Origin: Neocallimastix lanati (nom. inval.)
Lineage: Eukaryota > Neocallimastigomycota > Neocallimastigomycetes > Neocallimastigales > Neocallimastigaceae
Assembly: GCA_016946835.1 (NCBI GenBank)
Contig: JACVTC010000029.1
Span: forward strand, 914,001-971,000
DNA: 57,000 nt
Direction: 5' to 3'
Part shown: one piece after another, positions 1 to 12,940 of the stretch
Position numbering within the stretch: position 1 is the stretch's first letter
Layout of the letters: each line of letters starts with the position of its first letter
The notes under the pieces: generated by a model
The model's database searches: none
Told to the model about the DNA's origin: nothing
The model's input: the letters and a program-made list of their open reading frames with translations, nothing else
Position numbers and translations under genes: made by a program

Positions 1-1400
1 AAGATCATACATATTAAGGCTTTCTTTTTTTTTTAGTTAATAGAATATAAAAATTAAATAAATAATTTTTAAATTTTTAACATTGTATTTATCTATTCAT
101 TGGTAATGAAAAAAAAATAAAAAAATAAAATAAAATAAAATATAATAAAATAAAATAAAATAATTTTTTTGGTTATTAGAAGATTCACACATATTATTAC
201 CTTTTTTTTCGGTTATTAGGAAATTATACATAATAAAGTCTTTTTTTTTTTTTTTTGAATAAAAATTAATAAAAAAAAAAAAAAATAATAAATTTTTAAG
301 TTTATGTTTATGTTTATTTATAATCTATTTTTTAAACTTTTCATTTACATTTTTAGGTGTATGAATAATTTTGGTATATATAATACTTTTTTTTTAATAA
401 ATAAATAAATAAAAATAAAAATAAAAATTATTTTCTTTGCTTTATTAATCTCCATAAAATAAAATAAAAAAATTTTTTTTATTATTTGTAGGTCATACAT
501 ATTAAGGTCTTTTTTTTTTCTTTAGTTAATAGAATAATAAAAATTAAATAAATAATTTTTTAATATCATATTTATCTATAAAATTATTCCTTGGTAATGA
601 AAAAAAAAAAAATAAAATAAAATAAAAAAAATATAAATAAAATTTAATAAAAATTTATTTATTTTTTTTTTTTTTTTTGGTTATTAGGAGATCATACATA
701 TTAAGGCTTTTTTTTTTAGTTAATAGAATGATAAAAATTAAATAAATAATTTTTAAATTTTTAACATTGTATTTATCTATTCATTGGTAATGAAAAAAAA
801 ATAAAAAATAAAATAAAATAAAATAAAATAAAATAAAATATTTTTTTTTGGTTATTAGAAGATTCACACATATTATTACCTTTTTTTTCGGTTATTAGGA
901 AATTATACATAATAAAGTCTTTTTTTTTTTTTTTTGAATAAAAATTAATAAAAAAAAAATAATAATAAATTTTTAAGTTTATGTTTATGCTTATTTATAA
1001 TCTATTTTTTAAACTTTTCATTTACATTTTTAGGTGTATGAATAATTTTGGAATATATAATACTTTTTTTTTAATAAATAAATAAATAAATAATAAAAAT
1101 TATTTTCTTTAGTTTTATTTAATATGAATCTCCATAAAATAAAATAAAAAAAATTTTTTTTTATTATTTGTAGGTAATACATATTATTAAGGCTTTCTTT
1201 TTTTTTCTTTACTTAATAGAATGACAAAAAAAAATAGAATGATAAAAATTAAATAAATAATTTTCAATATCATATTTATCTATAAAATTATTTATTGGTA
1301 ATGAAAAAAAAAAAAAATAAAAAAAAAATATAAATAAAATAAAATAAAATATAATAAAATAAAATATTTTTTTTTTGTTATTAGATGATGATACATATTA
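1..1400. repeat. Tandem duplication, ~690-bp unit, AT-rich
   Basis: The landmark GATCATACATATTAAGG near position 3 recurs near 690 and, degraded, near 1390. The sequence between landmarks is collinear: a poly-T run, TTAGTTAATAGAAT, an ATTGTATTTATCTATTCATT motif, an AAAAT tract, and a second half-unit starting near 488 and 1174. Each ~690-bp unit is therefore itself two diverged halves. No coding potential is visible on either strand. Confidence 0.75.
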
Positions 1401-1802
1401 AGGCCTTTTTTTTTTTTATTATTTTTTTTTCTTTTCTTTTCTAATTTATTTATAAAAAAAATTATTTGATTTTTTTAAGAGATTTTTATTCTATAAACAT
1501 TTAAAATAATTAAAAGATTTTTTTTCTCTCTCTTTTAAACATAAATGAAAAGATAATAAAAAAAAAAAAACATTTTATTATATTTAAAATATTTTTTTTT
1601 TCTTCTCTTTTCTTTTCTTCGGCTTTTCTCTCTCTTTTAAACATAAATTAAAGGGGAAAAATTTTTTTTTCTTTTAAACATAATATAAAAAAAAAAAAGG
1701 TAAAAAAAAAAAAATAATAATAATAATATTTAATAAAATTTATTTTCCTTTTAGTTTTATTTGTTTTAATAAATATGAATCTCCAAATCTTTTCTTTTTT
1801 TT
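1401..1802. other. AT-rich non-coding stretch with pyrimidine tracts
   Basis: It consists of poly-T, poly-A and CTTTT/TCTC tracts, with a short motif (TCTCTCTTTTAAACATAAA) seen twice, near 1535 and 1630. I see no gene or RNA. Confidence 0.6.
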
Positions 1803-2330
1803 TTAGTTATTTTGAAATAAAAAAAAACGCAACTTTGATCTAAAAAAAATATAAAAAAAAAATAATAAGAATAATAAGAATGATAAGAAATAAAACAAAA
1901 AAAAATGTAAAATAAAATAAAAAAGATAAGAAATAAAACAAAAAAAAATGAGAAATAAAACTAAAAAGATAAGAAATAAAAAATAAGAAATAAAAACAAA
2001 AAAAATGAGAAATAAAAAAAATAAAATATGAGAAATAAAACAAAGAAATAAAACAAAAAAAATGAGAAATAAAACAAAAAAAATTGAGAAATAAAACAAT
2101 AAAATGAGAAATAAAAAAAAATAAGAAATAAAAACAAAAAAAAATGAGAAATAAAAAAATAAAATAAGATATAAAAAATGAGAAATAAAACAAAGAAATA
2201 AAACAAAAAAGATAAGAAAAAAAAAATAAAATGAGAAATAAAACAAAACAAAAATGAGAAATAAAAGAAAAAAAAATTAAAAAGGATAAACAATAAAATT
2301 TAAAAAATACAACAAAAAAAAAAAAAAATT
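1803..2330. repeat. Degenerate minisatellite (GAGAAATAAAAC-type)
   Basis: A short unit close to AAAAAATGAGAAATAAAAC recurs more than 15 times with variable A-runs. Long open frames across it on the minus strand translate to Phe/Ile/Leu/Tyr-only protein. They are composition artefacts, not genes. Confidence 0.75.
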
Positions 2331-2592
2331 TTTTTATTTTTATATAACTTTTTTTTATTTTTTTTTTTTTTATTTTTCTTTTTAATTTTTTTAAATTTTT
2401 TTTTTTTAATTTTTTTATTTATTTTATATTATTTTATTTTTATATTATTTATATATTAATTTTTTTTTCATTTTTTTTTCACTTTTTTTTTTTTATTTTC
2501 TCACTTAAAAACTTCATCTTCTTTCTTCTTTACTTTTTCTTTTTTTTTTTCTAACTCTCTTCTCCCTCTAACCTTCTTTTTTTTTTTTTTTT
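2331..2592. other. T-rich tract downstream of the YhgE-like gene
   Basis: An almost pure T/A tract with some C lies immediately 3' of the minus-strand gene's stop codon. It probably contains the transcript's 3' UTR and polyadenylation region, but no specific signal can be assigned. Confidence 0.4.
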
Positions 2593-4734
2593 TTACACAA
2601 TCATATCGGTCTTTTCCAACTCACGATCAATCTTTTCCTTGAGATGGATTAAGGGAGTACGGAAGATGAGCCCGAGCAGCAAGGGAATGATCATGTGAGA
2701 GAGAAGCATCAACATATAGATGGTGAAGTTGTTGGCGTAGAAGCCACCAATCGTCTCCCTCAACACATTCATGGCAGGGTAGAAGGGCATAATGGGTTGA
2801 AGGATTTCGAAGGCTCTCGGTAACATTTCAATGGGGAAGGTACCGCCGGAACCCGCGACTTGCAACACCATCACCACAATGGAAAGGGCCTCCCCGACCT
2901 TACCGAAGGAGACGGTCATGGAGTAGACGAAGAGCATGAAAACGAAACTGGAGATCATGATGGTGAGGACGAAGAGGACCCGATGAATCACCTGCACCTT
3001 CAATATGATATCACCGACGCCGATGATCAGGCCCTGACACATGGCCATGATGGCGAAGATCATGAAACGGCCCAGGAACTTCTGATAGTTTCTAAACTTC
3101 TCGATGCCCTCCATATCCGTGATTTCGGTCTTAATGATGGAGATGAGGATGGTACAACCGACCCAACAGGCTAAGACGGTATAGAAGGGAGCCATCTTGG
3201 TACCGTAGGAAAGCTTCTCTCCAGCTAAATCCTTACCGTAGATATCAATTTCATTGGTTTTCACGGGGTTGGAAAGGAATTCGGCGACCTCGACGGGATC
3301 ATTCTCCATGAGATTGACGAACTTATCGTAGAGTTCACTCTTTTTGGAGCCGCTGAGGTTATCGATGATACGATCGATATCCTTTTGAAGCTTCGAGGAG
3401 ACATGATCCAAGTTGTTGGTCAAATCTTTGGTATTGCCGATGGCTTTCATCATACTGGCGAGGGCCGAATCCGTTTTTTGAGCGACTTCATTTAAACCGG
3501 TCAATAAATCGGAAATGGAATCCAAGGATTTAGAGGAGCTACTGTAGGCGCTATCCATATCATTCTTGATGTCCTTACGATAGCCCTTGTAGAGGCCCTT
3601 CTCCTGAACTTGAATGCCCTTCAAGTGTTGACCGATGTTCTGAAGATCTTTTTTCGTCTGATGGTTGTTGGCAATGACGGTTTGGGTGTTGTCGATTTCG
3701 GTGACGACCTTATCCAGACGACCCTGAAGCCCGCCCAACGCCTTTAACTGGTAGTGTTCCCCGATACTGGAGAGGAGCTCCTGGACCCTCTTGATTCTAT
3801 TTTTTTTCTCCGTCAATTTACCATCGATTTCATCGACCTTCCCGGAGATGATGGCAGCATTTTCCTTTTGGGGGCCGAGGTTGATGTCGTCGACCATTTT
3901 GGAGATTTCACTGCCTTCGCGTTCGAGGGAGGCGATGACATTATCGATATCATCGGATAAATCTTTAAAGGAATCCATGGCGCCTTGAATATTGGAGATA
4001 CCCTCCTTCGTTGTACCGGTTAAGGAATCGACGGTAGGAAGTAAATCTCTGAAGGCAGAGAGGGAATGATTTGTGGATTCTGCAGACACCTCCAATATTT
4101 TAAAGATGGCACGAAGGTCGGAGATGCCCTCACGACCTTCCTTCAACTTTTCGATGATATTATCGGTGGATTTGGCCGCCTTGGCGACCAATTTGATGTT
4201 ATCTGCGGTGTTGAGGGCCTTATAGATTAAGGCATTGACGATATTTTGATTGATGGTATTCTGGATGGTACTGACGGCCTTATTGACGATGATAGGGGCG
4301 ATCGGATTCTTTTTTTGATTGACGTAGAAGTCCAGCTCCGGTCTCTTAATTTCACCGGAATCGAAGACGGCAACCAATTTTTTACTGAAATCGTTAGGGA
4401 TAACGATTTCACCGTAGTATTCACTCTTGTAGACCTTTTCTTTGGCATCGGCCTCACTGGTGAAGACCCATTTCATGGCATTATTTTTTTTCAAACTTTC
4501 CACCAAACTATTACCCATATTAAGATCCTTCTCTAGAATGACAGTACCCTTATCCTTATTGACGATCGCAATAGGTAAGTTACCGGTATTATCGTAAGGG
4601 TTCCAATTAGAGTCAATATTTAGCCAGGCATAAATACCCGGTATTACCAATAAACCGAGTAAGATGACGATGGCCGCCGGTCTCTTACAAATTCTTCTAA
4701 TATCATTCACAAAGATAGCTATAATCTTTCTCAT
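2593..4734 (-). CDS. YhgE/Pip-family membrane protein (bacterial type, likely horizontally acquired)
   Basis: A complete 713-aa intronless ORF starting at ATG 4734. Topology is classic YhgE/Pip (phage-infection protein; distantly related to EsaA of type VII secretion). There is one N-terminal membrane segment (~residues 20-38) followed by the conserved IPGIYAWLNI...NWNPYDNTGNLPIAIVN region. A long extracellular coiled-coil-like domain (~50-510) is rich in heptad-like stalk sequence. About five C-terminal membrane segments follow (~514-534, 555-582, 586-608, 614-632, 670-690), with the ABC-2-like SGGTFPIEMLP motif near 630. Length matches bacterial members. The family is essentially prokaryotic, mostly Firmicutes, and the molecular role is poorly defined. 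Here the gene is a G+C-rich island with balanced codons between AT-rich flanks. With no frameshift or stop, it looks maintained. I infer transfer from a gut Firmicute. Bacterial contamination is unlikely because the AT-rich fungal flanks are continuous. Confidence 0.88.
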   Translation of the reverse strand: MRKIIAIFVNDIRRICKRPAAIVILLGLLVIPGIYAWLNIDSNWNPYDNTGNLPIAIVNKDKGTVILEKDLNMGNSLVESLKKNNAMKWVFTSEADAKEKVYKSEYYGEIVIPNDFSKKLVAVFDSGEIKRPELDFYVNQKKNPIAPIIVNKAVSTIQNTINQNIVNALIYKALNTADNIKLVAKAAKSTDNIIEKLKEGREGISDLRAIFKILEVSAESTNHSLSAFRDLLPTVDSLTGTTKEGISNIQGAMDSFKDLSDDIDNVIASLEREGSEISKMVDDINLGPQKENAAIISGKVDEIDGKLTEKKNRIKRVQELLSSIGEHYQLKALGGLQGRLDKVVTEIDNTQTVIANNHQTKKDLQNIGQHLKGIQVQEKGLYKGYRKDIKNDMDSAYSSSSKSLDSISDLLTGLNEVAQKTDSALASMMKAIGNTKDLTNNLDHVSSKLQKDIDRIIDNLSGSKKSELYDKFVNLMENDPVEVAEFLSNPVKTNEIDIYGKDLAGEKLSYGTKMAPFYTVLACWVGCTILISIIKTEITDMEGIEKFRNYQKFLGRFMIFAIMAMCQGLIIGVGDIILKVQVIHRVLFVLTIMISSFVFMLFVYSMTVSFGKVGEALSIVVMVLQVAGSGGTFPIEMLPRAFEILQPIMPFYPAMNVLRETIGGFYANNFTIYMLMLLSHMIIPLLLGLIFRTPLIHLKEKIDRELEKTDMIV

Positions 4735-6545
4735 TTTTTTTTTATATTTTTTATTTTTTATTCAATTTGTTTCCTTTAAAATAAATATATAAATAATTTA
4801 TTCTTTTTTATACTATACACACTATATTATATTATATTATATTATATTATAATATTCTACTGTATTATTATTACTTTATTATTATATATATATAAATATA
4901 TAAATAAATAAATGTATTAAAATTGAACTTTTATTATATAATTTTTTATATAATATATATTCTATAAGGTATAATTATATATATTTAAATATATGTATTT
5001 TTTTATTTATCTTATTCTATAAGGTATTATTATATCTTATATAATTATATATTCTAGGTATTGTTTAAATATTTTGTAATTTTTTTTTTTTTTTTTTTAA
5101 TTTTTAATTTTTATTTTTTTAAAGTTGAAATTCAATCTTTTGAAAAATAAGAAATTTAATTACTAATGTTGATAATTTAAAAATTACAGTGAATTTTAAT
5201 AGTCTAATTCTATTTTAATGAATAAATAATAATAAGAATTAAGAAAAATATTATTTCTTTTTTTTTCCCTATTTATTCTTTTGGTATTATAAATAAAATA
5301 AATTCTATACAAATCAGTATTATTATTTGATATTATTATTATTATTATATATTTTTACAGAAATGTAATTTCTTTTATTCTTCAAAATTTTAAGTCTATA
5401 TTATTGCAGTTTTTTTTTTTTTCTCTTTAAAGAAATAAAAGAAAGAATTGATATAATAAGAGTTGTTTGTATCTCTTTAATAATATTTCTTTTCTATTTT
5501 TTTCCTGTTATTCTTTCTTTCAAACTTTTTTTTTTATTGAATAAAAGAATTATATTCTATTGTAAAAATTTTGTTCATTTTATTAATAAAAAAATGAAAA
5601 AATGGAAAAAAAAAAAAAAAAAATAAAAAAAAAAATAATTTTAGTTATTTATATATAATTTTATAAATTAATATAAAAAAATTTATTTTTTAATTTAATT
5701 TCTCTTTTTTTTATTATTTTTTTTTTTTTTTGATTGTTTTATTTTTATACAAAAAAAAAAAAAAAAAAAAGGAATTAAATTAAAAAAATATTTTTTATAT
5801 TCATTATTTCATTTATTATTATTTATTATTATTTATTTTATTATTTATTTATTATTTCATTTATTATTATTTATTATTTAATTATTTATTAATTTTTATT
5901 TATTTATTTATTATGTATGTATTTATTTATTTATTTTTTAATTATAATTTATAATTAATATAAAATTTCATTTTAAAAATTTTTTTTAAATTTAATTATT
6001 TAAAATTTTTCATATGTCAAATTTGTGTAACATAATTATTTTATATGAATTTTCATGTGAAAATGTTTTATTTATTTATATAAATTATATTAAATTATAT
6101 TAACTAATATATTTCTATATTTAGTAATAATTAAAGTTACACAAAACTTTGAAATTTTTTTGAATTTAAAAAAAATAAAAAAAAAATAAAAAATAAAATA
6201 TAAATATGTAAATATGTAAATATGTAAATATAAATATAAAAATATGTAAATATAAATATAAAAATATGTAAATATAAATACAAATAAAATTATAATATTA
6301 TAAAAATAAAAAAATAACGTTATAAAAAAATATTATGTAAATATTGAATATATAAATATAAACATAGAAAATTTAGAAATATAATTATATAAATATAAAA
6401 ATGTAAAAAAAATAAATATATATAAAATATTAGTTCTTAAAATAAATAACTAAATAATAAATAAATAGTAATTAAATAAATAAATAATAATTAATTGAAT
6501 AAAAAATAATGAATAATAAATAAAAAATAATAATAATAATAAATA

Positions 6546-6576
<31 letters not shown>

Positions 6577-8160
6577 AAACAATGAAAAAGATAAATAATA
6601 AAAAATTGAAAATTTTAATATAGCCTTGTTAATAAAATCTAAATTTTTAAATATTAAAATAATGAAACATAAAACAAATATAAAAAAAAATAATGATAAA
6701 TTAATAATAAAATAAAACAAAAATCAATATAATTAAATTATTTTTATATTAATTATAACAACGAAATGTAACAATAATAAAATAAATTCATCATCTAATT
6801 GAACTGTCCCTAATTAAATTGATAAAAATAATTATTTTACTTATATTTGATATATATATATATAAAAGTTATTTTTATCAAAAAAAAATAGCCATATTTT
6901 TTTATATTATTTTATATGTTTCTATGTGTATCTTTTAATATTTTATATCTTAATTATATATATCTTAAATATATATATATATATTTCATATAGATCTATA
7001 TGAATTTTAATAATTAATTGCCATATATGCAGATATATATTTTATATTTTCATTTCAATATTTTATTCTTATTTTTTATTATTGTAAAATTTTATAATAA
7101 CATATTTAATATTTTATATTTAAACCTTTTAAAATAAAAAAACTTTAAATCGAAAAACCATTATTTTTTTATGTATTATTTTTTCGGTTAAATTTATTAT
7201 AGATTTGATCTTGGTTGTAAACTTTTTTAAATTATGAAATTATGAACATTTAAATTTTGACAGCTTTTTTTATTTATTTTTATATTTATTTATTTATTTA
7301 TTTTTAATAATATTTATTTATTTATTTATTTTTAATAATATTTATATATATATTTATCTATATATATATATATATATTTATTTATTTTTAATAATATTTA
7401 TATATTTATTTATCTATATATATATATTTATTTATTTATTTATTTTTAATAATATTTATTTATTTATTTTTATTATTATTTTATTAATTTTTAGATTTAC
7501 CCACCTTAAACTTTAAATATTAATATTTTTAAATATTTGTAACTATTGAAAAATTTTTAATCTTTTAATATAATTATTATTTTAGTTTTTTATTTTTAAT
7601 CTTTTTTTTATTATTACTTTACTATTGTTTGTATTATTTCAATCCTTTAATTATTTATTATTTTATTATTTATTATTATTTTTTATTATTTATCATTATT
7701 ATAATTAATATTATTATTTATTATTATTTATTATTTATTATTTATTATTTATTTATTATTTATCTATTTATTAATTATTAGTTATTATTATTTAATTATT
7801 ATCTATCTATTTATTTATTTATTAATTATTAGTTATTATTTATTATTATTTTTTATTATTTATTTGTTATTTATTATTATTTATTATTATTTTCATAATT
7901 ATTATCATTATTATTTAATATTATCATTATTACTTAATATTTTCATTATTATTATATAATTATTTATTTATTATTTATTATTATTATTATATAATTATTT
8001 ATTTATTATTTATTATTATTATTATATAATTATTTATTTATTATTTATTATTATTATTTATTATTATTATTATATAATTATTTATTTATTATTTATTATT
8101 ATTATTTATTATTATTATTATATAATTATTTATTTATTAATAAATACTCTTTTTGAAGTT
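4735..8160. other. Long AT-rich non-coding region with microsatellites
   Basis: It contains the presumed 5' flank of the YhgE-like gene (just above 4734), homopolymers near 5080, 5610 and 5760, and an AAATATGTAAATATAA minisatellite at about 6195-6290. Long TTATTT/TTTATTA arrays occupy about 7260-7490 and 7620-8140. Open frames here encode only Ile/Leu/Phe/Asn/Lys runs. I find no gene, tRNA or rRNA. Confidence 0.6.
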
Positions 8161-8164
8161 AATA

Positions 8165-8545
8165 AAATATAGCATAGTTTTGATAAAATAAATGATAAAA
8201 CCCAGTATATTTTTAATTAATATTCAGCATATTATTATTATTATTATTAATATTTTTAATTATTTTTATTATTATTTTTTTATAATTTTTATTAATATTT
8301 TTTATAATTTTTATTAATATTTTTATATGAACAATATAGCTGTATGATTGTATTTGTATGCCATTTTTACAACACTTTTGATAATATTTTTTATATAAAT
8401 ATTCTACAAAATTCACTATAGTTTTTGAACATATAATGCATATATTTGGCATACAAATACAATATTGCCTTAATTATTTGTAAGGCTATATTAATATATA
8501 TATGATGAACAACATAGGTATATGATGCTAAAACTATGCTAAAAA
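8165..8545. repeat. Short inverted-repeat (MITE-like) segment
   Basis: AGCATAGTTTT at 8171-8181 is matched in inverted orientation by AAAACTATGCT at 8530-8540. An inner 16-bp inverted pair, TTGTATTTGTATGCCA (near 8348) and TGGCATACAAATACAA (near 8449), is also perfect. The segment interrupts TTATT microsatellite DNA. No target duplication can be read in such simple flanks, so the mobile-element reading is tentative. Confidence 0.4.
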
Positions 8546-9240
8546 CTATACCATTTTCTTCAAAAAATAAAATAAAAAAATAAAAAAAAAAAAAAATAAA
8601 ATAATTAAAAAAATAAATAAATAAATAAATTATTTATTTATTATTTATTATTATTATATAATTATTTATTTATTATTTATTATTATTATATAATTATTTA
8701 TTTATTATTTATTATTATTATTATATAATTATTTATTTATTATTTATTATTATTATTTATTATTATTATTTATTTATTAATAAATACTCTTATTATTTAT
8801 TTCTTATAATATGTTTTATTTTTGAATTATTTATTATTAATATGGTCAAATTTTAATAGGAGAATTGAGAAGAAAAAAAAATTAAAATAAAAAATAAAAT
8901 AAAAAAACTTTATTTAAATAATCCTCTTCTTTAATTTTTTATTTTTTTTTTTTTTTTACTTTATCTATTATAAATACATATATAATAAGGATAAATATGG
9001 ATAATATTGGTAAGAAATTTAATAGATAAGGGTAAAAAAAAAAAAATTGGATTAATAAATCATCATTTATATTAAAACATATATATATATATATATATAA
9101 AATCGAATAAGCAAACAATGAAAAATATTTTAATCATTAGAAAGTTAATTGATAATCGGTTCTATTTTTAGTATAGGAATAAATCACCATAAATAAAATA
9201 TAATATATATATATATATATATTTTTTTTTAAGAAAACTT
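8546..9240. other. AT-rich non-coding stretch
   Basis: TTATTTATTATTA arrays (about 8620-8790) are followed by unique AT-rich sequence with short (TA)n runs near 9080 and 9205. No gene is seen. Confidence 0.5.
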
Positions 9241-10855
9241 GCTAATGAATAAAAAATATTTATATATTATTTATTTAATATTATATAATTTATTAATACT
9301 CTTATTATTTATTTATTATTTTTTATTCATTTATTTATTATTTGTTTTATTATTTATTAATAAATACTCTTTTTATTTTCTTATTATTTATTATTTATTT
9401 ATTTATTTATTAATAAATATTCTTACTATTTATTTATTATTTATTAATAAATACTCTTATTATTTATTTATTTATTTATTATTTATTAATAAATACTCTT
9501 ATTATTTTTTTATTTATTTATTATTTAATTATCTATTTTTTAATTTTTTTATTTATTTATTTATTATTTATATATTTATTTTTTATTTATTTTATTATTT
9601 AATTATTTATTAATTATTTATTTTTTATTTTTTTATTTAATTTTTTATTTTTTTATTTATTTATTATTTAATTATTTATTAGCATCTATTATTTGTTTAT
9701 TTATTTATTTATTAGTAATTATTATTTATTTATTTATTCGTTTATTGATTGATTGATTGATTATTTATTTATTTATTTATTAATATTTATTATTTGTTTA
9801 TTTATTAATATTTACTATTTAATATTTCTTATTTAATTATTAATTATTTAATTATTCAATTATTTATTATTTATTATTTATTTATTTCTAATTATTCATT
9901 ATTAATTATCTATTATTTATTTAATATTTATTAATTATTCATTTATTTAATTTTTTCTCTTTATTTGTTTATTTATTATTTGTTTGTTTATTTATTATTT
10001 GTTTATTTATTATTTATTTCTATTATTTATTTATTATTATTTATTTATTATTCATTTATTTATTCATTTATTTATTATTTATTATTTATTTATTTATTTG
10101 AGGAAAAACTTATGTATTTAATGTAATATAATTACATTTATTTTATTATTTATTATTTATTAATTATTTGTTTATTTATATTTATTTATTTACTATTTAT
10201 TATTTATTATTTATTTAATTATTAATTATTTAATTATTTACTATTATTTATTATTCAATTATGTATAAATAAATATTGAATACAATAGACACTCCAAATA
10301 AATAAATAAATAATAAATAAATAAATGAATACATAATAATTAAATAAATCATATAAATTTAATATTGTACTGAAGAAAAACTTTTGTATTTAATGTAATA
10401 TAATTATATTTATTCTATAAAATAGAAATATGAATACTAAACATAAAAACAAATGGCGTCATATGTTTTTGTGTTTAGTATTCATATAAGATTAATTTTA
10501 TATACTAACAATATTCTTATTTATTTATTTACTATTTATTATTTATTTATTTATTTATTATTTATTTATTTACTATTTATTATTTATTAATAAATATTGA
10601 CTAGTAATACATTTCAAGAATATATTAAATTTATATATGTTTTATTTAATTATTATTTATTTATTTATTTATTACCTATTTATTTATTTGAAAACTAATT
10701 ATTCATTTATTTAATATTTTTTATTTATTTATTTATTATTTATTTAATATTTTTTATTTATTTATTTATTATTTATTTAATATTTTTTATTTATTTGTTT
10801 ATTTATTATTTGTTTATTATTTATTTATTTGTTTGCTTGTTTGTTTATTTACTAT

Positions 10856-10886
<31 letters not shown>

Positions 10887-11457
10887 TTTGAAGAAAAACT
10901 TTTGTATTTAATGTAATTATATTTATTTTATAAAATAGAAATACGAATATTAAACATAAAAACATATGATGTCATAAGATTTTATAATAGATTTATGTAT
11001 ATTATATAATATACAATATTATATATTAATATTATTTATTTTTATTTACTAATAATAAATACTCTTATTATTTATTTATTATTATTTATTTATTTATTTA
11101 TTCATTATTATTTATTAATTAATATTAATTTTTTATTAATTTATTATTTGTTTATTCATTTATATATTCTTATTTATTTATTTATTTATTATTATTTATA
11201 TATTTATTATTTATTTATTTCTAATTAATCTTTATTGTCTTGTCTATTAATTATCTATTATTTATATTGTCTTGTCTATTAATTATCATTTATTAATATT
11301 TATTAATTACTCATTTAAAATTTTATTTATTTAATTTTTTATTTATTTACTATTTATTTATTTATTTATTATTTAATTATTTATTAGTTATTACTATTTA
11401 TTTATTATTTATTTATTTATTTGATGAAAAACTTTAGTATTTAATGTAATATAATTA
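9241..11457. repeat. ATTT microsatellite field with recurring ~150-bp block
   Basis: TTATTTATTT arrays are punctuated by a conserved block. It begins GAAGAAAAACTTTTGTATTT, continues with AATGTAATATAATTA, a TAAAATAGAAATATGAATA stretch and AACATAAAAACATATG, and ends in a GAYGTCATAAG box. Copies start near 10100 (partial), 10372, 10890 and 11423 (interrupted by element A). Further copies occur near 14465, 15895, 16332 and 22717. The region is therefore a satellite-like field built by repeated duplication. No coding sequence is present. Confidence 0.6.
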
Positions 11458-11823
11458 CGAGTGTGTGTCATTTCGCAAAAATTCATTTCGGAAAAGTTTC
11501 ATTTCGCAAAATTTTAATAAATAGATAAATAAATAATAAAATAAATAAATAAATAATAAAAAAATAAAAAAAAAGAATTATAAAATAAAAAATATAAAAT
11601 AAAAAATAAAAAATATAAAATAAAAAAAAATAAAAATAAAAAATAAAAAATAAAAAATATAAAATAAAAAAAATAAAAATAAAAAATAAAAAATAAAAAA
11701 TAAAAGTATAAAATATAAAAAAAAAAAATAAAAAATAAAAAATATAAAATAAAAGTATAAAATATAAAATAAAAAAAATAAAAAATATAAAATATAAAAT
11801 ATAAAATATAAAATAAAAAAAAA

Positions 11824-11889
11824 TAGATACCACCTAAAATCATCCTAACTTTTGTGCTACTTTTAACTCCCTTTTTTATGATGTCCTCA

Positions 11890-11892
<3 letters not shown>
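11824..11892 (-). repeat. Conserved core of A/B transposon family, copy 1
   Basis: On the minus strand this reads GATGAGGACATCATAAAAAA then GGGAGTTAAAAGTAGCACAA and on to a GGATGATTTTAGGTGGTATC end, immediately 3' of a long poly-A run. Near-identical copies lie at about 21194-21262 and 21778-21846. It is the least A+T-rich and most conserved interior part of the element. Its function is unknown. Confidence 0.7.
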
Positions 11893-11934
<42 letters not shown>

Positions 11935-12158
11935 GAATTATTTATAAATATTTCTTTTATTAAAATACTGCGCAAGGACTTAAAAGGTGTAAAATGATAA
12001 ATTAATTATTTAGATATTATTTTTTAATCTTTATGATAATTATTTTTTAATTATTTTTTAATTTTAATAGTTACATTTTAAATTATTATCCTTTCATCTT
12101 TTAAATTATTAATACTTATTTATATATATATATAAAATTATTATTAATTATATATTAT

Positions 12159-12364
12159 TGTTAAGAATTAAGAATTTAGGTTTTATAATTATGTCAACTT
12201 TATTATTATATTTTTGTGATAAAGAGTTACTAGCACTTAATTATTCTAAATTAAATGCTTTTATATTAATACATTGTGGCTAATACATTATTTATATTAC
12301 ATTACATTTTATTACATTAATCTCATATTCACGTATTATAACATCATATTCACATATTCTAACA
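12159..12364 (-). repeat. 3' LTR of non-autonomous copia element
   Basis: A 206-bp direct repeat bounded by TG...CA, abutting the polypurine tract at 12365-12372. Confidence 0.88.
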
Positions 12365-12619
12365 TTCCCCCCTAAACCTAGTTTTTCTAAAAGATAAAAT
12401 TCGGTTTATAGGTGAATATGTGTAAATTACTATTATTCTAAAATTTAATTTTTTTAAAAAATTTATTCTCTTTTATAAATTTTTCTTAATTGAAATTTTA
12501 AACATTTAATGCATATTTTTTATTTATTTTATTCAAAAAATTTATATTATTAAATACTATTACGTTTTTGTGGTTAAACGTTTAAACCTTTAATATAATT
12601 CAAACTTAATGGTTATTGT

Positions 12620-12940
12620 AGGTTGGATACTCTTATGGTTTTATACCAATCCTATCTTTATATAAATGTTTATATTTATGGCTACTCTTTAGGTTTTACG
12701 CCATTTAATTATGTTTATAGCTACTCTTTAGGATTTACGCTATTTCAATTCAATTACATGTATATAGCTACTCTTTAGGATTTACGCTATTTCAATTATG
12801 TTTATATGTATATAGCTACTCTTTAGGATTTACGCTATTTCAATTATGTTTATATGTATATAGCTACTCTTTAGGATTTACGCTATTTCAATTATGTTTA
12901 TATGTATGATGACCTCTTGGGTATTACATCATTTAGGAAT
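12620..12940. repeat. 48-bp tandem repeats inside the non-autonomous LTR element
   Basis: GCTACTCTTTAGG begins units at 12681, 12720, 12767, 12815 and 12863, spaced 39-48 bp. Each is followed by ATTTACGCTATTTCAATTAT. Degenerate units flank the array near 12625 and 12906. Internal tandem arrays of this sort may serve packaging or be replication slippage products; the function is unknown. Confidence 0.85.

Noticed and set aside
1803-2293. Long minus-strand open frames of Phe/Ile/Leu/Tyr/Ser
   Set aside because: They are translations of a degenerate A-rich minisatellite. Several overlapping frames are open at once, which is what stop-poor simple repeats do.
2593-4734. Bacterial contamination of the assembly
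   Set aside because: The gene is a single ORF with fungal-type AT-rich repeats directly on both sides and no neighbouring bacterial genes. Only read-level data could fully exclude it.
9239-9613. 124-residue plus-strand open frame
   Set aside because: It consists only of TTATTTATTT repeats giving Leu/Ile/Tyr/Phe, with no domain signal.
11483-11975. Overlapping minus-strand open frames in element A
   Set aside because: They read through TTTTATATTT arrays and a poly-Lys stretch from poly-A. The equivalent region in element B is open in different frames, so no protein is conserved.
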